In this document: in pieces, positions 1 to 7,270 of the stretch
Position numbering within the stretch: position 1 is the stretch's first letter
Layout of the letters: every line of letters begins with the position of its first letter
Assembly: GCA_910584935.1 (NCBI GenBank)
Contig: CAJUDU010000066.1
Coordinates: 1-12,338 of the forward strand
Origin: an uncultured Butyricicoccus sp.
GTDB lineage: Bacteria > Bacillota > Clostridia > Oscillospirales > Butyricicoccaceae
Direction: 5' to 3'
DNA length: 12,338 nt
Notes under the pieces: generated by a model
Told to the model about the DNA's origin: nothing
What the model saw: only the letters and a program-made list of their open reading frames with translations
Database searches by the model: none
Translations under genes and position numbers: made by a program

Positions 1-26
1 TTGGTCTGTATAAGGTATACAAGGAA

Positions 27-86
27 CTGTGCGTAAGCGCAGAATTGAAATTTTCTTTGCTTACTTTCTTTTATAAAAGAAAGTAA
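27..86 (+). repeat. Composite palindromic repeat, left copy
   Basis: The unit has three parts. First is a 6-bp stem with a GTAA tetraloop (27-32 with 37-42). Next is a spacer and the block TTTTCTTTG (51-59). Last is a perfect 26-nt palindrome (61-86) built from TTACTTTCTTTT and its complement around a central AT. The same order of parts, in opposite orientation, occurs at 12266-12332, and the 24-nt palindrome cores differ by a single base. The element ends exactly where the 5S rRNA begins. It has no coding capacity. I infer a short interspersed non-coding repeat (REP/MITE-like); family membership cannot be tested here. Confidence 0.7.
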
Positions 87-202
87 GTGCGTGATCATGG
101 TGGCGAGGGCACACCTGTTCCCATTCCGAACACAGTAGTTAAGCTCGCTCGCGGTGACAATACTTGGCTGGTGACGGCCCGGGAAGATAACACATTGCGC
201 AC
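87..202 (+). rRNA. rrf: 5S ribosomal RNA
   Basis: The 5S core is clear. CCATTCCGAACACAG is followed by AGTTAAGCTC (loop B/C and helix III region), then TACTTGGCTGG, GACGGCCCGGGAAG and the closing strand. The ends were set by helix I: GTGCGTGA (87-94) pairs over 8 bp with TTGCGCAC (195-202), giving 116 nt, normal for bacterial 5S. A terminator follows within 10 nt. The gene would normally be last in a 16S-23S-5S operon, but nothing resembling the 23S 3' end is seen in the 86 bases upstream. The 23S gene is therefore either outside the window or absent. A perfect palindrome abuts the 5' end. Exact processing sites are uncertain by a few bases. Confidence 0.95.
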
Positions 203-210
203 ACTTCCAA

Positions 211-241
211 AACCCCGATGTTTTGCATCGGGGTTTTTTTC
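211..241 (+). terminator. Rho-independent terminator of the 5S/rRNA operon
   Basis: AACCCCGATG (211-220) pairs perfectly over 10 bp with CATCGGGGTT (226-235) around a TTTTG loop, followed by an uninterrupted T run. It lies 9 nt after the 5S 3' end, as expected for the end of an rRNA operon. Confidence 0.93.
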
Positions 242-323
242 ATTTTTCCTGCCGAATACATACAGTTTACCATGGATAAAATGGAAAGTTGTAAAAATGG
301 GCATAAAATACTACATCAGCCCT

Positions 324-352
324 TTAATTTTTATCTGTGGCTATGCTATAAT
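324..352 (+). promoter_or_regulatory. Promoter of the lipoprotein / two-component operon
   Basis: An extended -10 element TGC-TATAAT (344-352) matches the consensus. Seventeen bases upstream is a weak -35 TTAATT (324-329). Predicted transcription start is near 358-360. The 11-mer CTATGCTATAA (341-351) recurs at the recA promoter (5978-5988). Confidence 0.65.
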
Positions 353-367
353 AATACTTGTATATCC

Positions 368-388
368 CCGCACGCTTGTGCCGTGCGG
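368..388 (+). promoter_or_regulatory. Leader hairpin ahead of the lipoprotein start
   Basis: CCGCACG (368-374) pairs with CGTGCGG (382-388), a 7-bp GC-rich stem with a 7-nt loop. It lies within about 10 nt of the predicted transcript start and 3 nt before the GGGAGG ribosome binding site (392-397). Possible roles are 5' mRNA stabilisation or modulation of translation; neither is shown by sequence alone. There is no T run, so it is not a terminator. Confidence 0.45.
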
Positions 389-403
389 CTTGGGAGGCAG
401 CCT

Positions 404-1726
404 ATGAAATCCAAAAGCATATTGCTTGCCTTGTGCTTGATCCTTTGTTTGCTGGGTGGGTGCGAATTTAAATCCGGCGATAAACTCTTGCAGCCCCCAC
501 AGCCCAGCAAAGCATATGAAGCTTTGCAAAAACAATTAACCGCAATTACTGATAATGGTGCAATCGCAGTAGCGCCACAGTCTGGACAGAACCGTACAAC
601 TGTGAAACTTGAAGATCTCGACCGCGATGGCGAGGAAGAAGCTGTCGCTTTTTTCTGCGAAGCTAAAAACCCTAGCCAGTTCCATGTTTATCTATTCCAA
701 AAAGATGGCGATGATTATGTAGCCCGTGGTGAAATCACTGGCACTGGTGTGCAAATTGCTTCTGTTTCTTTTCCAACATTGCTGCCAACTGGTGAAAAAG
801 GGATTGTGATTTCCTGGAAACTCGGCAGCGATAATACCTCAACTGGCATGACGGTTTGCAGCTTTATTGGCGGCAAGCTCGAAATTTTACTCGAAACCAC
901 ATACCAGTCTTTTGTTGCTTGCGATTTGGACGCAGATGGCGCCGATGACCTTGTTTTGTTTACCATCGATGCCTCCGGACGCCGTACCGCTCAACTTTAT
1001 TGCTATTCTCGCGGCAAAATGACACTGCGCGGCGAAACAACCCTTGCCCCTGAAGTGCAAGCCGTTGTCAGCCTCAAAACCGGCAACTTGCGTGGTTATC
1101 AAAAAGCCGTGTTTGCTGAAGGTAAACCAGAACTTGGTACCGGCTTGATGACCGATATCCTCATTTACGATGCTGACGGTTTTCGCAATATAGCGTTGGA
1201 AGGTGAAGACTCCGCTGACCAAGGCACATATCGCCCGGTTTCGGTTCCATCAACCGATGTCAATGGCGACCGCTTAACCGAAGTGCCGCGCGCTGTGGCA
1301 ATGCCTGGGACGGCTGCCAGCGATGCAATCTATATGCTGGATTGGTATGCGTACAGCGCCGGGGATCGTCCTGTTCGGGTGGCAACAACCTATCAAAATG
1401 TGTCAGAAAATTGGCAATTTGAACTTTCAGACGATTGGCGCGGTGAAGTGACCGTTACCAAAAGCAGCAGCGAAGGGATGTCTATTACCACATTCCAGGA
1501 ATACCGCGAAGCGGATGACCCTATCCCGTTGCTTGCAATTTACCGCCTGACCGGCGATATGCGCAGTTATTATGCTTCCCGTGACCGTATGATAGAACTT
1601 GCTAAAACAAAAAACGAAATTTATGCCGCATATATCCCCGAAGAAGCCGCAAACAGTAAACTGCTGCTGACAGAAGAAAGCATCCGTGGGCGGTTCGCTA
1701 TGATTACGCAGAACTGGAGCAGCTAA
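404..1726 (+). CDS. Lipoprotein with Asp-rich FG-GAP/VCBS-like repeats
   Basis: The protein has 440 aa. The ATG at 404 was chosen because GGGAGG lies 6 nt upstream and the protein then begins with a short basic stretch, a hydrophobic segment and a lipobox LGGC with lipidation Cys20; earlier starts would run through the terminator and promoter. After lipidation the mature protein would sit on the outer face of the membrane. Three Asp-rich, Ca-loop-like motifs resemble FG-GAP/VCBS repeats: D71-x-D73-x-D75-G-x-E78, D174-x-D176-x-D178-G, and D285-x-N287-G-D289. The family suggests a beta-propeller-like ligand- or protein-binding fold. It precedes a response regulator and kinase with 55 bases and no terminator between. 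I infer, without proof, an accessory or sensory role for that two-component system. No enzyme motif was recognised. Confidence 0.88.
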   Translation: MKSKSILLALCLILCLLGGCEFKSGDKLLQPPQPSKAYEALQKQLTAITDNGAIAVAPQSGQNRTTVKLEDLDRDGEEEAVAFFCEAKNPSQFHVYLFQKDGDDYVARGEITGTGVQIASVSFPTLLPTGEKGIVISWKLGSDNTSTGMTVCSFIGGKLEILLETTYQSFVACDLDADGADDLVLFTIDASGRRTAQLYCYSRGKMTLRGETTLAPEVQAVVSLKTGNLRGYQKAVFAEGKPELGTGLMTDILIYDADGFRNIALEGEDSADQGTYRPVSVPSTDVNGDRLTEVPRAVAMPGTAASDAIYMLDWYAYSAGDRPVRVATTYQNVSENWQFELSDDWRGEVTVTKSSSEGMSITTFQEYREADDPIPLLAIYRLTGDMRSYYASRDRMIELAKTKNEIYAAYIPEEAANSKLLLTEESIRGRFAMITQNWSS

Positions 1727-1781
1727 TAATCTAAATATTCCCCTAAAATGACCAAAACCCTGAGAGGAGTTTTTTACCGAT

Positions 1782-2471
1782 ATGAAACGCAAAGTCCTTG
1801 TGCTGGAAGATGAAGAAAATATCCGCAGCTTTGTGGTGCTGAACCTCAAACGTGCCGGTTATGAAATTGTGCAGGCGGGTTCGGGCGAAGAAGCACTCGA
1901 AAAATATGATGAAAACCCGGATATCGCGGTTGCTGTGCTCGATGTCATGCTGCCTGGCATTGATGGCTATGAGGTCTGCCGCGCACTGCGTGCCCGCGGC
2001 TATGGCGCAGGCGTCATTATGCTGACCGCACGTACTCAGGAAGCCGATAAAGTCACTGGGCTGATGACCGGTGCCGATGATTATGTGACCAAACCATTTT
2101 CAGTGGTCGAACTTGGCGCGCGTGTTGATGCCCTTTATCGTCGTGTGTCCAATAACCCATTTGCCGATGAAGATATTATCATTTCTGGCCCGTTTAAACT
2201 CAACCTGCGTGCCCGTGAAGTGCAAAAAAATGGCGTGAAAATTGACTTGACTCAGATTGAATATGGAATACTTAAGGCGTTTATGCAGAATATTGGTAAG
2301 GCGCTTTCCCGTGACGATTTGCTGGAAATGGTCTGGGGACACCATTATGTCGGCGAACTGAAAATTGTCGATGTCAATATCCGCCGCTTGCGCATTAAAA
2401 TAGAGGATAACCCTGCCGCCCCACAGTATATTGTTACAGTGCGCGGCTATGGCTATATGTGGGAAGCATGA
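1782..2471 (+). CDS. OmpR/PhoB-family response regulator
   Basis: This 229-aa DNA-binding response regulator is of normal length for the family. The receiver domain (about 3-115) has the acidic pocket D10-E11, phospho-acceptor D54 in AVLDVMLPGIDG, T82 and K104 (TKPF). The C-terminal winged helix (about 130-228) carries LTQIEYGIL, the recognition-helix segment VDVNIRRLRIKIE and the closing hairpin VRGYGYMWE. It should be phosphorylated by the histidine kinase encoded next, whose ATG overlaps this stop as ATGA. The ribosome binding site AGAGGAG (1763-1769) is 12 nt from the ATG, a longer spacer than usual. The start is nevertheless well supported, since the beta-1 strand begins at MKRKVLVLEDEE. 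The target genes are unknown, so no symbol is assigned. Confidence 0.96.
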   Translation: MKRKVLVLEDEENIRSFVVLNLKRAGYEIVQAGSGEEALEKYDENPDIAVAVLDVMLPGIDGYEVCRALRARGYGAGVIMLTARTQEADKVTGLMTGADDYVTKPFSVVELGARVDALYRRVSNNPFADEDIIISGPFKLNLRAREVQKNGVKIDLTQIEYGILKAFMQNIGKALSRDDLLEMVWGHHYVGELKIVDVNIRRLRIKIEDNPAAPQYIVTVRGYGYMWEA

Positions 2472-3994
2472 AATATCGGAAAAAACCTGCAAAACCACGC
2501 GTCACAGCAACAGCAGCTCCATCTGCCGAAGAACGGGTACAGCACGCCCCTGGCGGGCTGAAAGGACGCTGGCTGGTCAATTCACTCAGTTTTGTGCTGG
2601 TCATTTTGGCGCTGATTATTATTTTCGTATCGGTTGGCATTTCAAATTATTATTATTCCACCATTCGCGAAAATCTCAAAAGCCGTGCCCATAATGCTGC
2701 CATTTCTGTGCGCGATAATTATACCGAAACTTCCTATGACCAGTATTATAATGGCATTGGACAGTATGTGCTGGGATATGAGGACAAAGATAAAGTGGAA
2801 CTGCAATTTATTGATAGCAATGGACGTATCCTGCGTTCCACCTCCGCGCTGACTGCGGATTCTAACCCCTCTACAGAAGATGTGTTCCGCGCGCTGACAG
2901 AAGAAGCCGTATGCAGCTGGTCTGGGGAAGACCCAATGACCCGTGAACGGGTGATGAGCGTATCAGAACCGATGTATTCGTCACGTGACGATTTGATTGG
3001 CGCGGTACGGGTGGTTTCTTCCCTCAAAATCGCGGAAAGCCAAATTACCATTGTAATTATGAGCGCGATTGCAGCCTGCTTGTTGTTTTTGGTGCTGGTT
3101 ATCGCTTCAAATAGCTATTTTATCCGTTCGATTTTGCTGCCTGTCACCCGCATTAATGAAATTGCCCGTCAAATTGCTGCTGGACAATATGGGATGCGCC
3201 TGCATAAGGCTTATGACGATGAAATTGGCGAATTATGCGATACGATTAACCATATGTCAGATGAAATTGCTCGCGCTGAACGGATGAAAAACGATTTTAT
3301 TTCATCGGTGTCCCACGAACTGCGCACGCCGCTTACCGCAATTGCCGGATGGAGCGAAACGCTGGCGGCAGTCGGGGCGCAAGATCCGGAAGAAGTGATG
3401 CAGGGGCTGGATATTATCCAAAAAGAAAGCTGCCGTTTGACCCAGATGGTCGAAGAACTGCTGGACTTTGCACGCATTGAATCTGGGCGCATGAAACTGG
3501 AAATGGAGGTCTTTGATGTTTCCTTGGAGCTTTACGAAGCTGTTTATATGTATGAAAATCTGCTGCGCAGTGCGGATATGACCTTGCATTACAGCAAAGA
3601 GCCAGGCCATTATTTCATTTCTGGCGATAGGCACCGCATGAAACAAGTTTTCCTGAATATTATTGATAATGCTGCGAAATATGGCAAACAAGGCGGCAAA
3701 ATTGAAGTTTCCCTTAGCCGGGAAGAAAATATGATTATTGTTTGTGTGCGCGATTGGGGGTCAGGTATCCCGGAAGCTGAATTGCCCTTTGTAAAAGAGA
3801 AATTTTACAAAGGCTCCTCCAAACAGCGCGGCAGCGGCATTGGGCTTGCTGTCACAGATGAAATTGTTACCATGCACGGCGGCACCGTTGATATCACCAG
3901 CAAACAAGGCACCGGTACAGCGGTTTATGTCCGTATCCCTGCCGCTGATACCAGTGCTGGCACAATCCCAGAACCTTTGGAGGAAATTGAATGA
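2468..3994 (+). CDS. Membrane sensor histidine kinase (HAMP-HisKA-HATPase)
   Basis: The protein has 508 aa. The ATG at 2468 overlaps the regulator's TGA and has GGGAAG just before it; a GTG 9 bases upstream is a possible alternative. After a basic cytoplasmic tail come TM1 (about 37-59), an extracellular domain of about 135 residues with a PAS/Cache-like look (LQFIDSNGRILRSTS), TM2 (about 195-216) and a HAMP linker (about 217-270). HisKA follows, with H283 in SSVSHELRTPLTAI. The ATP-binding domain has the N box N397-x3-N401, G1 box D429WGSG433 and G2 box GSGIGL (455-460). All catalytic motifs are intact. It partners with the preceding regulator, and the upstream lipoprotein may sense with it outside the cell. 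WalK-like in layout, but it lacks a clear cytoplasmic PAS, so I do not call it WalK. Confidence 0.96.
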   Translation: MKYRKKPAKPRVTATAAPSAEERVQHAPGGLKGRWLVNSLSFVLVILALIIIFVSVGISNYYYSTIRENLKSRAHNAAISVRDNYTETSYDQYYNGIGQYVLGYEDKDKVELQFIDSNGRILRSTSALTADSNPSTEDVFRALTEEAVCSWSGEDPMTRERVMSVSEPMYSSRDDLIGAVRVVSSLKIAESQITIVIMSAIAACLLFLVLVIASNSYFIRSILLPVTRINEIARQIAAGQYGMRLHKAYDDEIGELCDTINHMSDEIARAERMKNDFISSVSHELRTPLTAIAGWSETLAAVGAQDPEEVMQGLDIIQKESCRLTQMVEELLDFARIESGRMKLEMEVFDVSLELYEAVYMYENLLRSADMTLHYSKEPGHYFISGDRHRMKQVFLNIIDNAAKYGKQGGKIEVSLSREENMIIVCVRDWGSGIPEAELPFVKEKFYKGSSKQRGSGIGLAVTDEIVTMHGGTVDITSKQGTGTAVYVRIPAADTSAGTIPEPLEEIE

Positions 3995-4956
3995 TGAGCA
4001 AATACCAGATGCCTGCCTGCCGTAAAAAAACGACAATCGGCGGGCAGGCAATCATTGAAGGCATTGTGATGAAAGGTCCAGAAAAAACCTGCGTTGTGGT
4101 GCGCAAGCCGGATGGCACATTGGAAACAAACGAACGCGAAACCAAAAATTATGCGAAAAAGTTTAAAATTTTAGGCTTGCCAATCTTTCGCGGGGCAGTT
4201 AGTTTGTTCACGGCAATGAAAGAAGGGCTTGAAGATATTGAATATTCCTCGAAATTTATCGAGGAAGAAGATGAAGAAGAACAGCCCTCTAAATTTGAAA
4301 CATGGCTGGAAAATAAATTTGGCACTGAGAAACTGGAAAAAATCATTATGGCAGTGGCAATGGTCATTGGGATTGCCATTCCCGTTGGACTGTTTATGTT
4401 GCTGCCCTCGTTTGTTGGCGGGCTGCTGCCAGCGCAGACGCCAAATGTATTACGGAATTTTTTTGAAGGCATTTTGCGTGTTGTCATTTTTTTGTGCTTT
4501 ATGTGGATGGTATCCCATATGAAAGATATTCGCCGGACATTTGAATACCATGGCGCAGAACATAAAACCATCTTTTGTTATGAAGCGGCATTGCCGCTGA
4601 CAGTGGAAAATATCCGCGGGATGCCGCGGTTTCATCCGCGGTGCGGCACAAGCTTTATGTTTGTTTTAATTATTGTGGCAACACTCGTTTCCTCCATTGT
4701 TTTTTCAATTGTCACCGTGACAAACCCATTTTTGCGCGCCCTGACCCACTTGCTGATATTGCCGTTGGTTGTCGGCATTTCTTATGAATTTAACCGCTAT
4801 GCTGGGCGGCATGATAATATCATCTGCCGTATGCTGCGGTTCCCAGGGCTGATGATACAGCATTTAACTGTGTTTGAACCCGATGACAGTATGATAGAGG
4901 TTGCGATTGAAGGCATGAACCATGTGATTCCTGCCGATGACAGCGATGCTTGGTGA
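3991..4956 (+). CDS. DUF1385 (YqhQ-like) integral membrane protein
   Basis: This 321-aa protein shows the DUF1385 signatures in order: IGGQAIIEGIVMKGP (16-30), RTFEYHGAEHKTIFCYE (182-198), HPRCGTSF (215-222) and ISYEFNRYAGR (263-273). Four hydrophobic segments are seen at about 118-144, 159-175, 222-245 and 248-266. A strongly acidic patch (91-98) precedes the first. The molecular function of the family is not established. The conserved His/Cys clusters hint at metal or catalytic sites (inference). The start overlaps the kinase stop: the sequence is ATGATG, and GGAGG (3979-3983) is 7 nt from the first ATG and 10 from the second, so the protein may begin at 3994. In Clostridia the family often precedes prmC, as here; coupling to a kinase is less usual to me. 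Confidence 0.93.
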   Translation: MMSKYQMPACRKKTTIGGQAIIEGIVMKGPEKTCVVVRKPDGTLETNERETKNYAKKFKILGLPIFRGAVSLFTAMKEGLEDIEYSSKFIEEEDEEEQPSKFETWLENKFGTEKLEKIIMAVAMVIGIAIPVGLFMLLPSFVGGLLPAQTPNVLRNFFEGILRVVIFLCFMWMVSHMKDIRRTFEYHGAEHKTIFCYEAALPLTVENIRGMPRFHPRCGTSFMFVLIIVATLVSSIVFSIVTVTNPFLRALTHLLILPLVVGISYEFNRYAGRHDNIICRMLRFPGLMIQHLTVFEPDDSMIEVAIEGMNHVIPADDSDAW

Positions 4957-5010
4957 TTTTTTTAATGCCTTGCCGGTGTGCATGGAGGATTAGGAAAAGG
5001 GGAATCCCCC

Positions 5011-5026
5011 TTCCCATACAGATATG
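5011..5026 (+). other. Small stem-loop in the DUF1385-prmC gap
   Basis: The 92-base gap between DUF1385 and prmC contains a run of T directly after the stop and a GC-rich hairpin, AAGGGG and CCCCTT around a short AATC loop. No T run follows the hairpin, so it is not a convincing terminator. I see no promoter here, and prmC is probably read from upstream. The prmC ribosome binding site AAGGAAG (5032-5038) is about 10 nt before its ATG. Confidence 0.3.
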
Positions 5027-5048
5027 AACAAAAGGAAGCAGGACAGCT

Positions 5049-5906
5049 ATGACCAAAACCATCAATGATTTGTATATTGAAATACGCCGCTGGTTCCGGG
5101 CAGAAGATATCTCTATGGCGGAATTGGAAGCCCGTGAACTTGTTGCTTTTGCCGCGGATATCGATAAACGCACGACCGCAGATTGGCCCTACCGTTATTT
5201 AGACCCCGATACCATTCAGCACGCCCATGCCCTCGCCCAGCGCCGCTTGCAAGGCGAACCCCTTGCTTATATCCTTGGCGAATGGGATTTTTGCGGCTAT
5301 ACTTTTACGGTGAATAAACATGTGCTGATTCCCCGCCCGGATACGGAAACCCTCTGCCAGCTCGCCATTGAGGACGCAAAAACATTGGAAGCCCCCAAAG
5401 TCTTAGACCTTTGCTGTGGTTCGGGCTGCATTGGACTGACACTGCTGCGTGAAGTGCCAGACGCCCGTGTGGCAGGCGTTGACCTGTCAGAAGATGCGCT
5501 GATTGTTGCCCGTGAGAATGCCCGCCGCTTGGGCGTGACCGCCCGCTTCTTTTCCTCCTGCGGCGATGCACTCGGTCTGCCCGATGAACGGCTGGGCAAA
5601 TTTGATTTGATGCTGTGCAATCCACCTTATATCACCGAGGAGGAAATGCAGTCGCTGGATAAGAGTGTCCTTGATTATGAACCGCGCATGGCGCTTTATG
5701 GCGGTGTGGATGGGCTGGATTTTTACCGCAGTATTTCCCGCCGCTGGACACGGATGATGAACCCTGGCGGACGGATGTACTTTGAATGCGGCTTCCGGCA
5801 GGCGCTGGATGTCGCTGCGATTTTCCGGGAACGCCATATGGATGACGTCTTTATGGCAGATGACTTATCCGGCATCCGCCGGGTGGTTGTGGTGAAGGCA
5901 AAATAA
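5049..5906 (+). CDS. prmC: Peptide chain release factor N5-glutamine methyltransferase
   Basis: PrmC methylates the glutamine of the GGQ motif in release factors RF1 and RF2 using S-adenosylmethionine, in the cytoplasm. The 285-aa length is typical. The N-terminal helical domain (about 1-80) ends in GEPLAYILGEWDFCG (69-83), followed by the family motif LIPRPDTE (93-100). The Rossmann methyltransferase fold has motif I DLCCGSGCIGL (120-130), the acidic SAM-ribose residue in GVDLSEDA (143-150), and the catalytic N191PPY194 that binds the substrate glutamine. All expected motifs are present. DUF1385 upstream is a common partner; prfA, often just downstream in Clostridia, is absent and replaced by recA. 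No clear terminator separates it from recA, though a T run at 5961-5967 follows a weak hairpin. Confidence 0.96.
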   Translation: MTKTINDLYIEIRRWFRAEDISMAELEARELVAFAADIDKRTTADWPYRYLDPDTIQHAHALAQRRLQGEPLAYILGEWDFCGYTFTVNKHVLIPRPDTETLCQLAIEDAKTLEAPKVLDLCCGSGCIGLTLLREVPDARVAGVDLSEDALIVARENARRLGVTARFFSSCGDALGLPDERLGKFDLMLCNPPYITEEEMQSLDKSVLDYEPRMALYGGVDGLDFYRSISRRWTRMMNPGGRMYFECGFRQALDVAAIFRERHMDDVFMADDLSGIRRVVVVKAK

Positions 5907-5934
5907 AAGTGTAAAATATACCACGAAAAAATAT

Positions 5935-5948
5935 CGAACGGTTTTTCG
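5935..5948 (+). promoter_or_regulatory. Candidate LexA (SOS) box upstream of recA
   Basis: CGAAC-GGTT-TTTCG matches the Gram-positive LexA consensus CGAAC-N4-GTTCG with one mismatch (T for G at 5944). It ends 8 bases before the proposed recA -35 hexamer, a sensible place for repression. It overlaps a separate perfect 14-nt palindrome, GTTTTTCGAAAAAC (5941-5954), so the true operator register is uncertain. Confidence 0.55.
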
Positions 5949-5956
5949 AAAAACAC

Positions 5957-5989
5957 TTGCTTTTTTTCACCACTGTGCTATGCTATAAA
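5957..5989 (+). promoter_or_regulatory. recA promoter
   Basis: Two overlapping readings are possible. In the first, -35 TTGCTT (5957-5962) is followed 16 bases on by TATGCT (5979-5984) with TG at 5976-5977. In the second, extended -10 TGC-TATAAA (5981-5989) has no good -35 at 17 bases. Either way transcription would start near 5990-5996, leaving a leader of about 85 nt before recA. Confidence 0.55.
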
Positions 5990-6076
5990 AGGCTTCAGGC
6001 AGGGTGTTTTTTGCCGTTCCATCAAAATGCACCAGCCGATGCCCTTAAAACCCATGGATTGAGGAGGCTGTCCAAT

Positions 6077-7267
6077 ATGGCAGAAAAGAAAAAAAGGCTA
6101 GATCCGGTTGCCCCCGCAGCCGATAAGAAAAAAGCCCTGGCACAAGCACTTGGGCAGATTGAAAAGGATTTTGGCAAGGGCGCGGTGATGCGCCTTGGCG
6201 AAAATACTGGTATGAATGTAGAACATATCCCAACCGGTTCGATTGGGCTGGATATGGCGCTTGGTATCGGCGGGCTGCCCCGTGGGCGCATTATTGAGAT
6301 TTATGGGCCGGAATCTTCCGGCAAAACAACAGTTGCCCTCCATGCTGTCGCGCAGGCACAGAAAATGGGCGGCGAAGCCGCGTTTATTGATGCGGAACAC
6401 GCGCTTGACCCGATTTATGCCCGTGCCCTTGGCGTTGATATCGACAGCCTGTTGGTTTCCCAGCCCGATACTGGCGAACAAGGGCTGGAAATTACCGAAG
6501 CGCTGGTGCGTTCCGGCGCGGTGGATATTATTGTGGTGGACTCGGTTGCGGCGCTTGTCCCGCGTGCCGAAATTGAAGGCGATATGGGCGATTCTTTTGT
6601 CGGGCTTCATGCCCGCATGATGAGCCAGGCAATGCGCAAGCTTGCCGGTGTTATCGCAAAGTCCAACTCCTGTGTGGTTTTCATCAATCAGCTCCGCGAA
6701 AAGGTTGGCGTTATCTATGGCAACCCCGAAGTGACAACTGGTGGGCGTGCGCTGAAATTTTATGCGTCAGTGCGTATTGATGTGCGTCGTGCGGAACATT
6801 TGAAAGATGGCTCAACGCTGATTGGCAGCCATACCCGCTGCAAAGTTGTCAAAAATAAGGTTGCTCCACCATTTAAAGAGGCAGAATTTGATATTATGTA
6901 TGGCGAAGGCATTTCCTTCACCGGCGAACTGGTTGACCTTGGCGTGAAATATGGTATGGTGCAAAAAGCTGGCGCCTGGTTTTCGATGGATAGTGTCCGC
7001 CTTGGGCAAGGACGTGATAATGCCAAACAGTATTTTAAAGATAATCCTGAACAGGCAGAAGAACTGCACAAGAAAATTGAAGCGGCAATCATTGCGGAAC
7101 GGGAAGAAAATATGAAGAAAGGCGTCCGGATGACTGGTGCTTCCAACGTTGCCGATGGCAGCGAAGGTGAAGAAACCGAAGCGTCTGCACGTCCCGCAAA
7201 ACCAGCATCCTCAGCCAAAGCAGTGGCGATTGATGCTGATGATTTCGATGATGATTTGGAACTGTAA
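6077..7267 (+). CDS. recA: Recombinase RecA
   Basis: RecA forms ATP-dependent filaments on single-stranded DNA. It drives homologous strand exchange and triggers LexA self-cleavage. The product is 396 aa, slightly longer than most because of a Lys/Ala-rich N-terminus and a long acidic tail. Walker A is GPESSGKTT (77-85), the catalytic glutamate is E107 in DAEHALD, and Walker B is IIVVD (151-155). The DNA-binding loop L1 region is EIEGDMGDSFVGLHARMMSQ, the MAW-like segment is FINQLREKVGVIYGNPEVTTGG, and the tail ends in DADDFDDDLEL. The ATG at 6077 is preceded by GAGGAGG with a 9-nt spacer; an upstream in-frame TTG at 5957 falls inside the promoter and was rejected. recX begins 3 bases after the stop. 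A candidate LexA box upstream suggests damage induction. Confidence 0.99.
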   Translation: MAEKKKRLDPVAPAADKKKALAQALGQIEKDFGKGAVMRLGENTGMNVEHIPTGSIGLDMALGIGGLPRGRIIEIYGPESSGKTTVALHAVAQAQKMGGEAAFIDAEHALDPIYARALGVDIDSLLVSQPDTGEQGLEITEALVRSGAVDIIVVDSVAALVPRAEIEGDMGDSFVGLHARMMSQAMRKLAGVIAKSNSCVVFINQLREKVGVIYGNPEVTTGGRALKFYASVRIDVRRAEHLKDGSTLIGSHTRCKVVKNKVAPPFKEAEFDIMYGEGISFTGELVDLGVKYGMVQKAGAWFSMDSVRLGQGRDNAKQYFKDNPEQAEELHKKIEAAIIAEREENMKKGVRMTGASNVADGSEGEETEASARPAKPASSAKAVAIDADDFDDDLEL

Positions 7268-7270
7268 CCC

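Noticed and set aside
45..77. Promoter for the 5S gene (TTGAAA with TATAAA)
   Set aside because: Spacing is about 21 bases, and the -10 candidate is the centre of the palindrome; not convincing.
218..403. N-terminal extension of the lipoprotein
   Set aside because: It would start inside the 5S terminator and cross the promoter; the ATG at 404 gives a proper signal peptide and ribosome binding site.
87..407. 106-codon plus-strand ORF and a 69-codon minus-strand ORF over the 5S region
   Set aside because: Both lie across the 5S rRNA and its terminator, have no ribosome binding site and encode no recognisable domain.
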